A DNA stretch of 64,000 nt from Frigoribacterium sp. Leaf8. GTDB taxonomy: Bacteria > Actinomycetota > Actinomycetes > Actinomycetales > Microbacteriaceae. The notes beneath the pieces are model-generated. The model was not told the origin of the DNA. It worked only from the letters and a program-made list of their open reading frames with translations, and did no database searches. Made by a program: the position numbers and the translations under genes. Positions 18,338 to 26,627 of the stretch are shown here, piece after piece. Numbering within the stretch: position 1 is the first letter of the stretch; each line of letters starts with the position of its first letter. Location: the NCBI RefSeq assembly GCF_001421165.1, contig NZ_LMKB01000005.1, positions 1,346,827-1,410,826 of the forward strand. The letters run 5' to 3'.

Positions 18338-18430
18338 AGGAATTCCTCTCTGAATGCTGCGGGTTCCTCGTTCGGAGAGCGCCGCGCGGTGCAGGGGGAT
18401 GCCGGTGCGCGACCGTCTCGTCGTCGAGAA

Positions 18431-18459
18431 GTTGTAACCGAAACCGGTTTCGGGTTGAA
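18431..18459 (-). promoter_or_regulatory. Promoter with LacI operator in its spacer
   Basis: On the minus strand, TTCAAC (18459-18454) and TACAAC (18436-18431) are 17 nt apart, and the whole spacer is filled by the perfect 16-bp palindrome CCGAAACCGGTTTCGG (18438-18453). This is a classic LacI/GalR-family operator position for repression of the importer-glycosidase operon. The predicted leader is about 87 nt. Confidence 0.7.
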
Positions 18460-18476
18460 AACTACATTTGGCACAG

Positions 18477-18506
18477 TTGCTTGTCAACACGTTCGTGAAC
18501 TATTTT
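18477..18506 (+). promoter_or_regulatory. Promoter of leaderless LacI gene
   Basis: TTGCTT (18477-18482) and TATTTT (18501-18506) with 18 nt spacing; the -10 ends 6 nt before ATG 18513, where no Shine-Dalgarno is present. Confidence 0.45.
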
Positions 18507-18512
18507 CGCTAC

Positions 18513-19538
18513 ATGGGTACGAGCAGCGGTGGTCGAGGGACGGGGGCGCCCGTCACGCTCGCGGATGTGGCCCGGGCCGCTGGCGTCTCGGTGGCGACCG
18601 CGTCGAAGGCCCTCAACGGGCGGGCCCAGGTGCGCGAGAGCACGCGCGTCAAGGTGCGAGAGGCCGCCGCCGCCCTGTCGTTCACCCCGAACTTCTTCGC
18701 CCAGGCCCTCAACTCCCAGCGCACCGGCACGATCGGCATGGTCACGAGCGACCTCGACAACCGTTTCGTCCTGCCCGTGCTGCTCGGCGCCGAGGACGCC
18801 TTCGGCTCGGGGTCGCTCTCGGTGCTGCTGGCCGACGCCCGCGACGACGCCCTGCGCGAGCAGTTGCACCTGCAGAACCTGCTCACCCGACGCGTCGACG
18901 GGCTCCTGATCGTGGGCCGCACCACCAACCCCCGCCCCCCGGCTCCCGTCCTCGCCGACGTGCCGGTGGTCTACGTCTACGCGCCGTCGACCGACCCGAC
19001 CGACGCGTCCTTCACCCCCGACAACGTGCAGGCCGGCCGTCTCGCCGCCGAGCACCTCATCGCCAAGGGTCGGCGGCGCATCGCGCTCGTGAACGGCGAG
19101 TCGTCTTACGCCGCCTCACGCGACCGGGCGGCGGGGGTGCTGGCCGCCACGCAGGCCGCCGGGCTCGAGCTCGTCGGCGGCGCCTCGTTGTACGGGCAGT
19201 GGGGCGAGGCCTGGGGGCGGGACTGCGCGCGCCTCCTCGTCCGGGGCGACGAGACCGTCGACGCGATCGTCGCGGGCAGCGACCACATCGCCCGCGGCGT
19301 GCTCGACGCGCTGCGCGACGAGGGCCGGTCGGTGCCGGGCGACGTCGCCGTCATCGGCTTCGACAACTGGGACGTCCTCGTCCGCGAGTCACGCCCGACG
19401 CTGACCAGCGTGGACATGAACCTCGAACAGCTCGGCCGGGCGGCCGCCCAACACCTGGTCGACGCGATCGGGGGCTCGACCTCGGCGGGCGTGACCTACG
19501 GAGCCGTGCGCGTGCACGAACGCGAGTCGACCGGCTGA
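18513..19538 (+). CDS. LacI-family repressor of the arabinoside uptake operon
   Basis: 341 residues from ATG 18513; an upstream in-frame ATG at 18468 lies within the promoter region and adds non-family sequence. The LacI DNA-binding region VTLADVARAAGVSVATASKALNGR occupies about 13-36, followed by a hinge and a periplasmic-binding-protein-like sensor (GTIGMVTSDLDNRF, AIVAGSDHIARGVLDAL, VAVIGFDNW). It is divergent from the importer operon and should bind the palindrome at 18438-18453, released by an imported sugar. Confidence 0.9.
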   Translation: MGTSSGGRGTGAPVTLADVARAAGVSVATASKALNGRAQVRESTRVKVREAAAALSFTPNFFAQALNSQRTGTIGMVTSDLDNRFVLPVLLGAEDAFGSGSLSVLLADARDDALREQLHLQNLLTRRVDGLLIVGRTTNPRPPAPVLADVPVVYVYAPSTDPTDASFTPDNVQAGRLAAEHLIAKGRRRIALVNGESSYAASRDRAAGVLAATQAAGLELVGGASLYGQWGEAWGRDCARLLVRGDETVDAIVAGSDHIARGVLDALRDEGRSVPGDVAVIGFDNWDVLVRESRPTLTSVDMNLEQLGRAAAQHLVDAIGGSTSAGVTYGAVRVHERESTG

Positions 19539-19634
19539 CGCGCGGCGCGCCTCCTGCTCTGGCCCTCCGCGCCGGCCCGGTGGCCTTCTTGCCGGCCCGG
19601 TGCCGCCCCCTGCCGGCCTGCAGCGCGACGAAGA

Positions 19635-19690
19635 ACCCGGTTCCGAACGATGCACCCAGAAGCAACGGGGTGCATGGTTCGGAACCGGGT
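19635..19690. terminator. Long two-part hairpin after the LacI gene
   Basis: Outer 14-bp stem ACCCGGTTCCGAAC/GTTCGGAACCGGGT, one G-G mismatch, inner 8-bp stem ATGCACCC/GGGTGCAT, 10-nt loop. It lies between the convergent LacI and SDR genes and probably terminates both. The 3' half (AACGGGGTGCAT) matches a second hairpin at 20711-20770. Confidence 0.6.
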
Positions 19691-19701
19691 GCGAGGCGGC
19701 A

Positions 19702-19753
19702 GGAGGCGCGGGTCGGCCGGCGGAGGCGCGGGTCGGCGACGGCGGAGGCGCGG
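19702..19753 (+). repeat. Three tandem copies of the dispersed GGAGGCGCGG motif
   Basis: Copies at 19702-19711, 19722-19731 and 19744-19753, each followed by GTCGG or GCCGG, 20 and 22 nt apart, directly after the hairpin at 19635-19690 and before the SDR stop codon. Confidence 0.75.
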
Positions 19754-19767
19754 GCCGGCGGGGTGCC

Positions 19768-20553
19768 TCAGTACTTGGCGGACTGCCCGCCGTCGATGGG
19801 CACGACGGCCGCGTTGACGTAGGTGGCGTCGTCCGACAGCAGGAAGGCGACGACCGAGGCGATCTCGTCGGCCTTGCCGTAGCGCTTGGTCGGGTTGATC
19901 TGGATGAACTGCTCGGCGGCCTTCTCGGGGTTCTCGGCGTCGATCTGACGCATCGAGGCCTCGACCATGGGCGTCCAGATGGCGCCGGGGGCGATCGCGT
20001 TGACGCGGATGCCGAACTCGCCGTACTCGACGGCCGAGTTGCGGGTCAGGCCGACGACGCCGTGCTTGGCCGCGGCGTAGCCCGACTGGTTGCCGACGCC
20101 GCGGATGCCGCCGACGCTCGCGGTGTTGACCACGGCACCGCCGTCGCCCTGCGAACGCATGACGCCGAGCACCTTCTCGAGGCCGAGGAACACCCCGCGC
20201 AGGTTGATCGAGACGACCTTGTCGAACTCGTCGGCGCCGAACCGCTCGGTGAGGTTCTGCTTGCCCTCGATGCCGGCGTTGTTGAAGAACGCGTCGATGC
20301 GCCCGAAGCGCTCGACCGTCGCCGACACGTAGCGCGCGACGTCGTCCTCGCTCGACACGTCGGCGACGACGGTCAGCACCTCGGCCCCGGGGACGGCCTC
20401 GAGCACGGCGGCCTGCGAGTCGGCGAGGCCCTTCTCCGAGACGTCGACGAGGGCGAGCTTCGCGCCCTCGCTCGCGACGCGGACGGCGGCGGCCCGGCCG
20501 AGGCCCGACCCTCCGCCGGTGATGAGGACGACCTTGTCGGTGAAACGCTCCAT
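19768..20553 (-). CDS. Short-chain dehydrogenase/reductase (SDR)
   Basis: 261 residues from ATG 20553 (GGAG 8 nt upstream). Classical SDR motifs: TGGGSGLG (about 12-19, nucleotide binding), D in LALVDVSE (NAD preference), NNAG (about 90), the catalytic Ser in NTASVGG and YAAAK (about 160), then RVNAIAPGAIWTPM and a C-terminal VPIDGGQSAKY. The length is normal for the family. It oxidises or reduces an unidentified alcohol/ketone. It stands alone with its own upstream palindrome (20634-20657). Confidence 0.9.
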   Translation of the reverse strand: MERFTDKVVLITGGGSGLGRAAAVRVASEGAKLALVDVSEKGLADSQAAVLEAVPGAEVLTVVADVSSEDDVARYVSATVERFGRIDAFFNNAGIEGKQNLTERFGADEFDKVVSINLRGVFLGLEKVLGVMRSQGDGGAVVNTASVGGIRGVGNQSGYAAAKHGVVGLTRNSAVEYGEFGIRVNAIAPGAIWTPMVEASMRQIDAENPEKAAEQFIQINPTKRYGKADEIASVVAFLLSDDATYVNAAVVPIDGGQSAKY

Positions 20554-20633
20554 GGGACGGGCTCCGGTTCTCTCGTTCGGTGAGGCCCGACACGGCGCCG
20601 GGCCAGTGGTCGCGCGACCGTGCGCGACTCGCC

Positions 20634-20657
20634 GTAAGGCTACACATGTCGCCTTAC
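20634..20657. promoter_or_regulatory. 24-bp near-palindrome upstream of the SDR gene
   Basis: Arms GTAAGGC (20634-20640) and GCCTTAC (20651-20657), with inner ACA/TGT, make a 24-bp imperfect palindrome. On the minus strand it contains TAGCCT, a possible -10. The size fits a TetR- or GntR-type operator, but no regulator gene is adjacent. Confidence 0.5.
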
Positions 20658-20710
20658 TGCGCCCTGACCGCGGTCGCCGCGCCGCGCCTCCCGCCGCCCC
20701 GCGACGCGAC

Positions 20711-20770
20711 GAACCCCGTTCACGAAGACGAACCACGAGAAAACGGGGTTCATCTTCGTGAACGGGGTTC
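20711..20770. repeat. Long two-part hairpin, homologous to the one at 19635
   Basis: Outer 18-bp stem from GAACCCCGTTCACGAAGA to its complement ending at 20770, a C-A mismatch, then inner GAACC/GGTTC, loop ACGAGAAAACGG. It shares AACGGGGT(T/G)CAT with the hairpin at 19635-19690, so the two belong to one small family flanking the SDR gene. Confidence 0.6.
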
Positions 20771-20778
20771 GGGGCGCA

Positions 20779-20834
20779 GGAGGCGCGGGCCGGCGACCCG
20801 AGGAGGCGCGGGTCGACCACCCGAGGAGGCGCGG
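20779..20834 (+). repeat. Three tandem copies of the dispersed GGAGGCGCGG motif
   Basis: Copies at 20779-20788, 20802-20811 and 20825-20834, each followed by G(T/C)C, spaced 23 nt, between a hairpin and the GH3 stop codon. Confidence 0.75.
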
Positions 20835-20835
20835 G

Positions 20836-23253
20836 TCAGCGCCCGGCGCGCGTCCCGATCTCGACGCCCACGATCCGCTCGTCGGCGATCGTCACGGGGT
20901 ACACGTCGCCCGTCAGCCGCACCGTCGCCTCGGCCTCCCGCTCGGCGCACGAGCCGCCGACCCAGAGCTCGACGTCCCCGGGCTCGACGACCCGTCGGTG
21001 CTGCCGGTCGGTCAGCGCCAGACGGGTGGTGGGGACGCGGAAGACGACCCGCGCCTCCTCACCGGGTCCGAGCGCGACGCGCGCGTAGCCGAGCAGCTGC
21101 GCGACGGGCCGGGTGACCGAGCCGACGACGTCGTGGGCGTAGAGCTGCACGAGGTCGGTGCCGGGGCGGTCGCCCGTGTTGGCGACCGTCACCGAGGCGA
21201 CGAACGAGCCACCCGCCGGCACCTCGGCCGAGTCGACGACCAGGTCGGAGCGTCGCCACGAGGTGTACGACAGCCCGTGCCCGAACGGCAGCACGGGCGT
21301 GCTGTCGGCGCTCGTCACCTCGGACGGCCCGCCGAGCACCGGGTGCAGGTACGAGAACGGCTGCGCGCCGGCCGACCGCGGCAACGACACGGGCAGGTGC
21401 CCGGACGGCTCGACGCTGCCGGTCAGGACGCCGGCGACGGCGGCCCCGCCCTCCTCCCCCGGGAAGAACGCCTGGACGACGGCGGCGGGCGCCCCCGCAC
21501 CCGACACCGCCCACCCGATGGCGTACGGCCGGCCCGAGAGCACGACCATGACGGTCGGCGTGCCGGTGGCGACGACGGCCTCGACGAGCTCGCGCTGCAC
21601 CCCGGGCAGCTCGAGGCTCTCGACGTCGTTGCCCTCGCCGACGGTGCCCCGGCCGAAGAGGCCGGCCCGGTCGCCGACCACGACGACCACGACGGAGGCG
21701 GCGCGGGCGGCCTCGACGGCCGCGTCGATGCGTGACCGGTCGTCGCCCTCGACGTCGCAGCCGGCCTCGACGACCACCTCGGCGGTGGGCAGCTCGATGC
21801 GGAGGGAGGCGGCGACGGTCGGCAGGTCGATGCCGAGCGGCACGCCGGGGTGGTGCGCCAGCACGTGGTTGACGAACGAGTAGCAGCCCATCAGGGCCTC
21901 GGCGCTGTCACCGTTCGGGCCGACCACCGCGACCGACGCAGGGCCGGTACCGGCGGCCCCGGCGCCTCCGGTGGCCCCCGTCGCCCCCCGCACGAGCGGG
22001 AGCACGCCGTCGTTCGTCAGCACGACGACCGACTCGTCGGCCAGCCGCCGCGCGACCGCCCGGTGCTCGGCCGAGTCGAGGTCGATCGCGGTCGGCGGCG
22101 GCGTCTCGAACGTCTCGTCGAGCAGCCCGAGCTCCTCCTTCTCGGCGAGCACGCGGATCACCGCCCGGTCGACCAGCGCCTCGTCCACGTCTCCGGCGCG
22201 CACCCGCTCGGCGAGGGGCGCGAGGTAGGCGTCACCGGTGGGCAACTCGACGTCGATGCCGGCCTCGAGGGCCAGCGCGGCGGCCTCGCCCCGGTCGGCC
22301 GCGACGGCGTGCATCACCTGCAGGAACGCCACCGAGAAGTAGTCCGACACGACCACGCCGTCGAACCCCCATCTGCGGCGCAGCACCTCGGTCAGGTACG
22401 ACGGCGTCCCGGCGACCGGCACCCCGTCGATCTCGGCGTACGAGTTCATCACCGACCGCACCCCGCCGTCGAGCACGGCCATCTCGAACGGCGGCAACAG
22501 CACGTCCTCGACGAACCGCGGTCCGACCTGCGCCGGTGCGTGGTTGCGCCCCGCCGCCGAGGTCGAGTAGCCGACGAAGTGCTTGAGCGTCGCGTGCACG
22601 CCGGCCGCCTGCAGCCCCTTCACGTAGGCGGTGCCGATCGTGCCGACGACGTAGGGGTCCTCGGCGATGCACTCGTCGACCCGACCCCAGCGGGTGTCAC
22701 GGATGACGTCGAGCACGGGTGCGAGCCCCTGGTGCACGCCGAGGTCGCGCATGGACCCGCCGATCAGCCGGGCCATCTCCTCGACCAGCTCGGGGTCGAA
22801 CGACGCGCCCCAGGCGAGCGGCGTCGGGAACGTCGCGGCCTGCCAGGCGGCGAGGCCGGTCAGGCACTCCTCGTGCACCAGCGCGGGGATGCCCAGTCGG
22901 GTCTCGTCCCGCAGGCGGCGCTGTTCGCGCCACAACCAGGAGGCGCGCTCGACGGGGTCCACCGGCCGCGTCCCGTAGACCCGCGTCAGGTGCCCGAGCC
23001 CGTGTCGGGTCGCCTCGACGTAGTCGCCCGACGTCGCCATCTCGCCCTGCATCGGGGCGACGTTCTCGGCCCCCTGGTCGACCCACCAGCCGACCAGCTG
23101 GGCGAGCTTCTCGTCGAGGGTCATCTCGGCCAGCAGCGACGCCACCCGGTCGGAGGCGCGGGGTTCGCCGACCGTGAGGGCCTGCGGTCGGTGAGCGGTG
23201 TCGGTCATGTCGGCTCGCGCCTCCTGGTCTGTGACGGTGTCGGTGGCGGTCAT
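20836..23253 (-). CDS. GH3-family beta-glycosidase
   Basis: 805 residues. ATG 23253 overlaps the permease stop (ATGA), arguing for translational coupling; ATG 23208 is an alternative. The GH3 N-terminal barrel includes GHLTRVYGTRPVDP, DTRWGRVDECIAEDPYVVG, LKHFVGYS (KHF) and VVVSDYFSV with Asp304 as nucleophile. The alpha/beta-sandwich domain (ESVVVLTNDGVLPL, VVGPNGDSAEALMGCYS) and a C-terminal fibronectin-III-like domain (LVQLYAHDVVGSVTRPVAQLLGYARV) complete a full-length enzyme. No signal peptide, so it hydrolyses imported beta-glucosides or xylosides in the cytoplasm. The N-terminal QEARA is encoded by a near-copy of the dispersed motif. Confidence 0.9.
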   Translation of the reverse strand: MTATDTVTDQEARADMTDTAHRPQALTVGEPRASDRVASLLAEMTLDEKLAQLVGWWVDQGAENVAPMQGEMATSGDYVEATRHGLGHLTRVYGTRPVDPVERASWLWREQRRLRDETRLGIPALVHEECLTGLAAWQAATFPTPLAWGASFDPELVEEMARLIGGSMRDLGVHQGLAPVLDVIRDTRWGRVDECIAEDPYVVGTIGTAYVKGLQAAGVHATLKHFVGYSTSAAGRNHAPAQVGPRFVEDVLLPPFEMAVLDGGVRSVMNSYAEIDGVPVAGTPSYLTEVLRRRWGFDGVVVSDYFSVAFLQVMHAVAADRGEAAALALEAGIDVELPTGDAYLAPLAERVRAGDVDEALVDRAVIRVLAEKEELGLLDETFETPPPTAIDLDSAEHRAVARRLADESVVVLTNDGVLPLVRGATGATGGAGAAGTGPASVAVVGPNGDSAEALMGCYSFVNHVLAHHPGVPLGIDLPTVAASLRIELPTAEVVVEAGCDVEGDDRSRIDAAVEAARAASVVVVVVGDRAGLFGRGTVGEGNDVESLELPGVQRELVEAVVATGTPTVMVVLSGRPYAIGWAVSGAGAPAAVVQAFFPGEEGGAAVAGVLTGSVEPSGHLPVSLPRSAGAQPFSYLHPVLGGPSEVTSADSTPVLPFGHGLSYTSWRRSDLVVDSAEVPAGGSFVASVTVANTGDRPGTDLVQLYAHDVVGSVTRPVAQLLGYARVALGPGEEARVVFRVPTTRLALTDRQHRRVVEPGDVELWVGGSCAEREAEATVRLTGDVYPVTIADERIVGVEIGTRAGR

Positions 23254-24155
23254 CCCTTGACCGCCCCGGTGAGCCCGCCGACGATGCGGCGTTCGAAGAG
23301 GCTGAAGAAGATCAACGCGGGCAGCATCGAGAGCGCCGTGAAGGCGAGCACCCGTGCCGTGTCGACCGAGTACTGCGACGAGAACGCCTGCACGCCGAGC
23401 GGCAGGGTGAACGTCGACGGGTCGTTGAGGATGAACAGCGGCAGCAGGTACGAGTTCCAGGCACCGATGAAGGCGAGGATGCCGACCGTGATCACGCCGG
23501 GCAACGACAGCCGGACGACCATCCGGAAGAAGAAGCCGAGGCGGCTGCAGCCGTCGATGAACGCGGCCTCCTCGATCTCGTCGGGGATCGCGCGGAGGAA
23601 CGGCACGAGGATGATGATCGTCGTCGGCAGGGCGAAGGCGATCTGCGGCAGGATGACGCCGGCCAGCGAGTTCGTCAGGCCCAGGTCGCGGATCACGAGG
23701 TACAGCGGCGTGATCGCGACGGTCATCGGGAACATCAGGCCCGCCGCGAAGAGCGCGTAGAGCACCCCGCGACCGGCGAACCGGTACCGCGCCAGGACGT
23801 AGCTGGCGGCCAGGCCGAGCGCCACCGTGCCGATCGTGGTCGCCCCGGCCGAGATCAGCGAGTTGCCGACCTGTCGCCAGAACGTGCCGCCGGTCAGGAC
23901 GTCGAGGTAGTTGCCGACCTGCCACGGGCTCGGGAACCCGGACGGGTCCGTCGTGATCTGCGCGTTGGTGCGGAACCCGCCGATCACGATGAACGCGACG
24001 GGCGCGAGCATCGCCACGATGACGACCACCGCGACCACGTACGCGACGCCGCGGCCGGGGTCGGCGATGCCGCGCCTCCTGCGGGTCGACGGCCGGGGCG
24101 CCGCGGGCGCGGGGGTGCCGCCGCGGGGGCGGGCGGGCAGGGTGCTGGCGGTCAT
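23250..24155 (-). CDS. ABC sugar transporter permease (MalG type)
   Basis: 301 residues from ATG 24155 (AGGAG 8 nt upstream), overlapping the MalF-type stop by ATGA. Six membrane helices after a basic N-terminus; EAA loop IEEAAFIDGCSRLGFFFRMVVRLSLPG; C-terminal GGLTGAVKG. Partner of the permease at 24152-25186; the GH3 gene follows with a 4-nt overlap. Confidence 0.88.
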   Translation of the reverse strand: MTASTLPARPRGGTPAPAAPRPSTRRRRGIADPGRGVAYVVAVVVIVAMLAPVAFIVIGGFRTNAQITTDPSGFPSPWQVGNYLDVLTGGTFWRQVGNSLISAGATTIGTVALGLAASYVLARYRFAGRGVLYALFAAGLMFPMTVAITPLYLVIRDLGLTNSLAGVILPQIAFALPTTIIILVPFLRAIPDEIEEAAFIDGCSRLGFFFRMVVRLSLPGVITVGILAFIGAWNSYLLPLFILNDPSTFTLPLGVQAFSSQYSVDTARVLAFTALSMLPALIFFSLFERRIVGGLTGAVKG

Positions 24156-25186
24156 CGTTCTTCTCCTGCGGTGGTGGCGGAGGTCGTGACGGCCCCGGCC
24201 GTGTCGCGTCGCAGCACGAAGCGCTGGTAGACGAGGGCGACGACGAGCGAGATGAGGAACAGCACGACCGCGACGGCGTTGCCGTAGCCGTAACTGCCCG
24301 AGGTGCGGCCGTTGGCCACCATGTAGGTCGCCATGGTCGACGTGCCGGCGGTGGCCGCGATGTACTGACCCCAGATGATGTAGACGAGGTCGAACAGCTG
24401 CAGTGAGCCGATGATCGACAGGAACGCCCAGATGCGCAGCGTCGGTCCGAGCAGCGGCAGCGTGATGCGGCGCTGGATCTGCCACCAGCTCGCGCCGTCG
24501 ATGGCCGCGGCCTCGCTGAGCTCCTCGGGCACGCCCTGCAGCCCGGCCAGGAAGAGGATGACGGCGAAGCCGACGTACTTCCAGGTGATGATGACGAGCA
24601 GGGTCCAGATCGCGATGCTCGGGTCGGCGAGCCAGTCGGTCGCGAACGAGCCGAGGCCGACCTTGGTGAGCAGGTCGTTGACGGCGCCGCTGCCCTGGAG
24701 CATGAGGCTCCAGCCCGTACCGACGACGACCTCGCTGATGACGTAGGGCACGAAGATCAGCACGCGGATGAGCGACTGACCGCGCAGCTTGCGGTTGAGC
24801 AGCAACGCGAGCCCGATGGCCACCGGGCCCTGCAGCACGAGCGAGAGCACGACGATCGTGGCGTTGTGCCGCAACGCGTCGAGGAAGGTCGGGTCCTGGA
24901 AGATCGTGACGTAGTTGCGGAACCCGACGAAGTCGGTCGGCGGACCGAAGCCCGACCAGCTGAAGAAGCCGTAGTAGGCGGCCATCACGATCGGGAAGAC
25001 CACGAACGCCAGGAACACCACGAGGGCGGGACCGACGAGCAGGGCGATCTCGAGGCCGCGGGCGCCACGCCCCTTCCGGGACACGGCCCGGGAGGCCGCC
25101 GGGGGCGAGGCGAGTGCCTCGCCCCCGGCGGTGGCGTGAGGCCGCGAGGGTGCGGCGGGCCGCACGGAGGGTTCGCGGAGACTCAC
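24152..25186 (-). CDS. ABC sugar transporter permease (MalF type)
   Basis: 344 residues from GTG 25186 (GAGG 8 nt upstream), 10 nt after the binding-protein gene. N-terminal basic tail of about 45 residues, six membrane helices, EAA loop SEAAAIDGASWWQIQRRITLPLLGP. Forms the channel with the MalG-type protein. As in the first importer, no ATPase gene is present. Confidence 0.88.
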   Translation of the reverse strand: MSLREPSVRPAAPSRPHATAGGEALASPPAASRAVSRKGRGARGLEIALLVGPALVVFLAFVVFPIVMAAYYGFFSWSGFGPPTDFVGFRNYVTIFQDPTFLDALRHNATIVVLSLVLQGPVAIGLALLLNRKLRGQSLIRVLIFVPYVISEVVVGTGWSLMLQGSGAVNDLLTKVGLGSFATDWLADPSIAIWTLLVIITWKYVGFAVILFLAGLQGVPEELSEAAAIDGASWWQIQRRITLPLLGPTLRIWAFLSIIGSLQLFDLVYIIWGQYIAATAGTSTMATYMVANGRTSGSYGYGNAVAVVLFLISLVVALVYQRFVLRRDTAGAVTTSATTAGEER

Positions 25187-25196
25187 GATCCGACCT

Positions 25197-26483
25197 CTAC
25201 GCCTTCTTGGCGGCGGCGTCGACGGCGTCGACGAACTGCTGCGGCGTGCCGTCACCCGAGAGCAGGTCGACCACGGCGACGTTCATCGCGTTGCCGACGT
25301 TCAGGCCGTAGACGGTGTCGAGCCACTGCGAGACGAAGGGGGCGTCGTTGTAGGCGCTGAGCACGTCCTGCAGGTAGGGCTCGGTGACGGCCTCCTGGGC
25401 GACCGTGTTGACGGGAGGCGCGTTGAAGGCCTTGTAGTAGGCCGTCTGCACGTCGGGGGTCGCCAGGTAGTTCAGGAAGTCGACGCACGAGTCGGGCGCA
25501 CCGGCCGAGCACGAGTACCCGTCGACCCCGCCCATGATGGCGCCGGTCTCGCCGTCACCGCCGTCGACGGCGGGGAAGGGGAACCAGCCCAGGTCGGACA
25601 GCGGCTGCTGGTCGGGCGTGAGCGAGGCGATGACGCCGGGGTTCCAGGCACCCATGAGCTCCATGCCCGCCTGGTGGTTGGCGATCAGGCCGGCCGAGCT
25701 GCCGGCGCCCTGCTGGGCCGCCGTGGTGAGGAACCCGTCGTTGAACGGCTCGGTGTCGCGGAAGTCGGCGAGGTCCTCGGCCGCCTTGACCCAGCAGTCG
25801 TCGCTGAAGTCACGGTCGGTCGCGGCCTTCTCGAGCACGTCCGAGCTGCACGAGCGCAGCGCGAAGAAGAAGTACCAGTGGGCGGCGGGCCAGGCGTCCT
25901 TGCCACCGAGGGCGACGGGCGAGACGCCCGAGCCCTCCAGGGCGGTGACGGCCTGGTCGAGCTCGTCCATCGTCTTCGGGGCCTCGGTGATGCCGGCGGC
26001 GTCGAAGAGGTCCTGGCTGTACCAGAAGCCACCGGGGAGCACGGCGACGGGCATCGAGTACACCTTGCCGTCGACCGAGCCCGACCCGAAGGTCCCCTCG
26101 CTGATGTCCTTCTTGGCGTCGTCCGAGATGACGTCGGTGAGGTCCTTGACCTGTCCGGCCGAGACCATGGCCTGGAGCTTGCCGCCGCCGCGCTGCAGGA
26201 ACACGTCGGGGGCGTCGCCCGAGTTGAGGGCGGTCTGCAGCTTGCTGTCGAAGTCCTCGTTCTGCACGGTCTGGACGTCGATCTTCACGTCCGGGTTGGC
26301 CTTCTCGAAGTCGGCCGCGGTGGCCGTCCAGAAGTCCTGGCCGGGGCCGGTCGTCGAGTTCTGCCAGAGGGTGAGCGTGCCGTCGTCCGACCCGCTTCCG
26401 CCCCCGGTGCTGCAGCCGGTCAGCAGTCCCGCTCCGATCAGCAGGGCCGCAGACCCGGCCAGGAGCCGTCGAGATGTGGTCAT
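25197..26483 (-). CDS. ABC sugar transporter substrate-binding lipoprotein
   Basis: 428 residues from ATG 26483 (AAGGTGG 6 nt upstream). Lipobox GLLTGC (Cys at about 24) and a Gly/Ser linker, then a MalE-like fold: LTLWQNSTTGPGQDFW, ALNSGDAPDVFLQRGGGKL, KVYSMPVAVLPGGFWYSQDLF, AGMELMGAWNPGV. It is first in the operon SBP-MalF-MalG-GH3 and probably binds a beta-linked disaccharide or oligosaccharide (inferred from the GH3 gene). Confidence 0.88.
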   Translation of the reverse strand: MTTSRRLLAGSAALLIGAGLLTGCSTGGGSGSDDGTLTLWQNSTTGPGQDFWTATAADFEKANPDVKIDVQTVQNEDFDSKLQTALNSGDAPDVFLQRGGGKLQAMVSAGQVKDLTDVISDDAKKDISEGTFGSGSVDGKVYSMPVAVLPGGFWYSQDLFDAAGITEAPKTMDELDQAVTALEGSGVSPVALGGKDAWPAAHWYFFFALRSCSSDVLEKAATDRDFSDDCWVKAAEDLADFRDTEPFNDGFLTTAAQQGAGSSAGLIANHQAGMELMGAWNPGVIASLTPDQQPLSDLGWFPFPAVDGGDGETGAIMGGVDGYSCSAGAPDSCVDFLNYLATPDVQTAYYKAFNAPPVNTVAQEAVTEPYLQDVLSAYNDAPFVSQWLDTVYGLNVGNAMNVAVVDLLSGDGTPQQFVDAVDAAAKKA

Positions 26484-26558
26484 GGTTCCACCTTTTCCTC
26501 TTCGTTGAGCGGCCGTGGTCGACCGAGCGTGCCGTGCTCCGATGCGCGGCATGGCCTC

Positions 26559-26601
26559 AGTGTCGAAAACGTCCGGACCGGTGTCAAACGTTTTCGAAAA
26601 C
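26559..26601 (-). promoter_or_regulatory. Promoter and LacI operators of the GH3 importer operon
   Basis: On the minus strand TTGACA (26587-26582) and GACACT (26564-26559) are 17 nt apart. The perfect palindrome GTTTTCGAAAAC (26590-26601) abuts the -35, and an inverted copy of its half, TCGAAAACGT (26563-26572), overlaps the -10. Together they form a 10-bp inverted repeat with ACGTTTTCGA (26588-26597) around the promoter. A LacI dimer or tetramer binding both would block it. Confidence 0.65.
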
Positions 26602-26615
26602 CATTTCCGTCGGGC

Positions 26616-26621
26616 TAGGCT
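26616..26621 (+). promoter_or_regulatory. -10 element of second leaderless LacI gene
   Basis: TAGGCT, ending 6 nt before GTG 26628; no Shine-Dalgarno upstream of the start. Confidence 0.45.
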
Positions 26622-26627
26622 GCCGAC

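Noticed and set aside
24152-26483. A missing ATPase gene for the two MalEFG-type importers as evidence of a broken operon.
   Set aside because: Actinobacterial importers of this class commonly share one MsiK-type ATPase encoded elsewhere.
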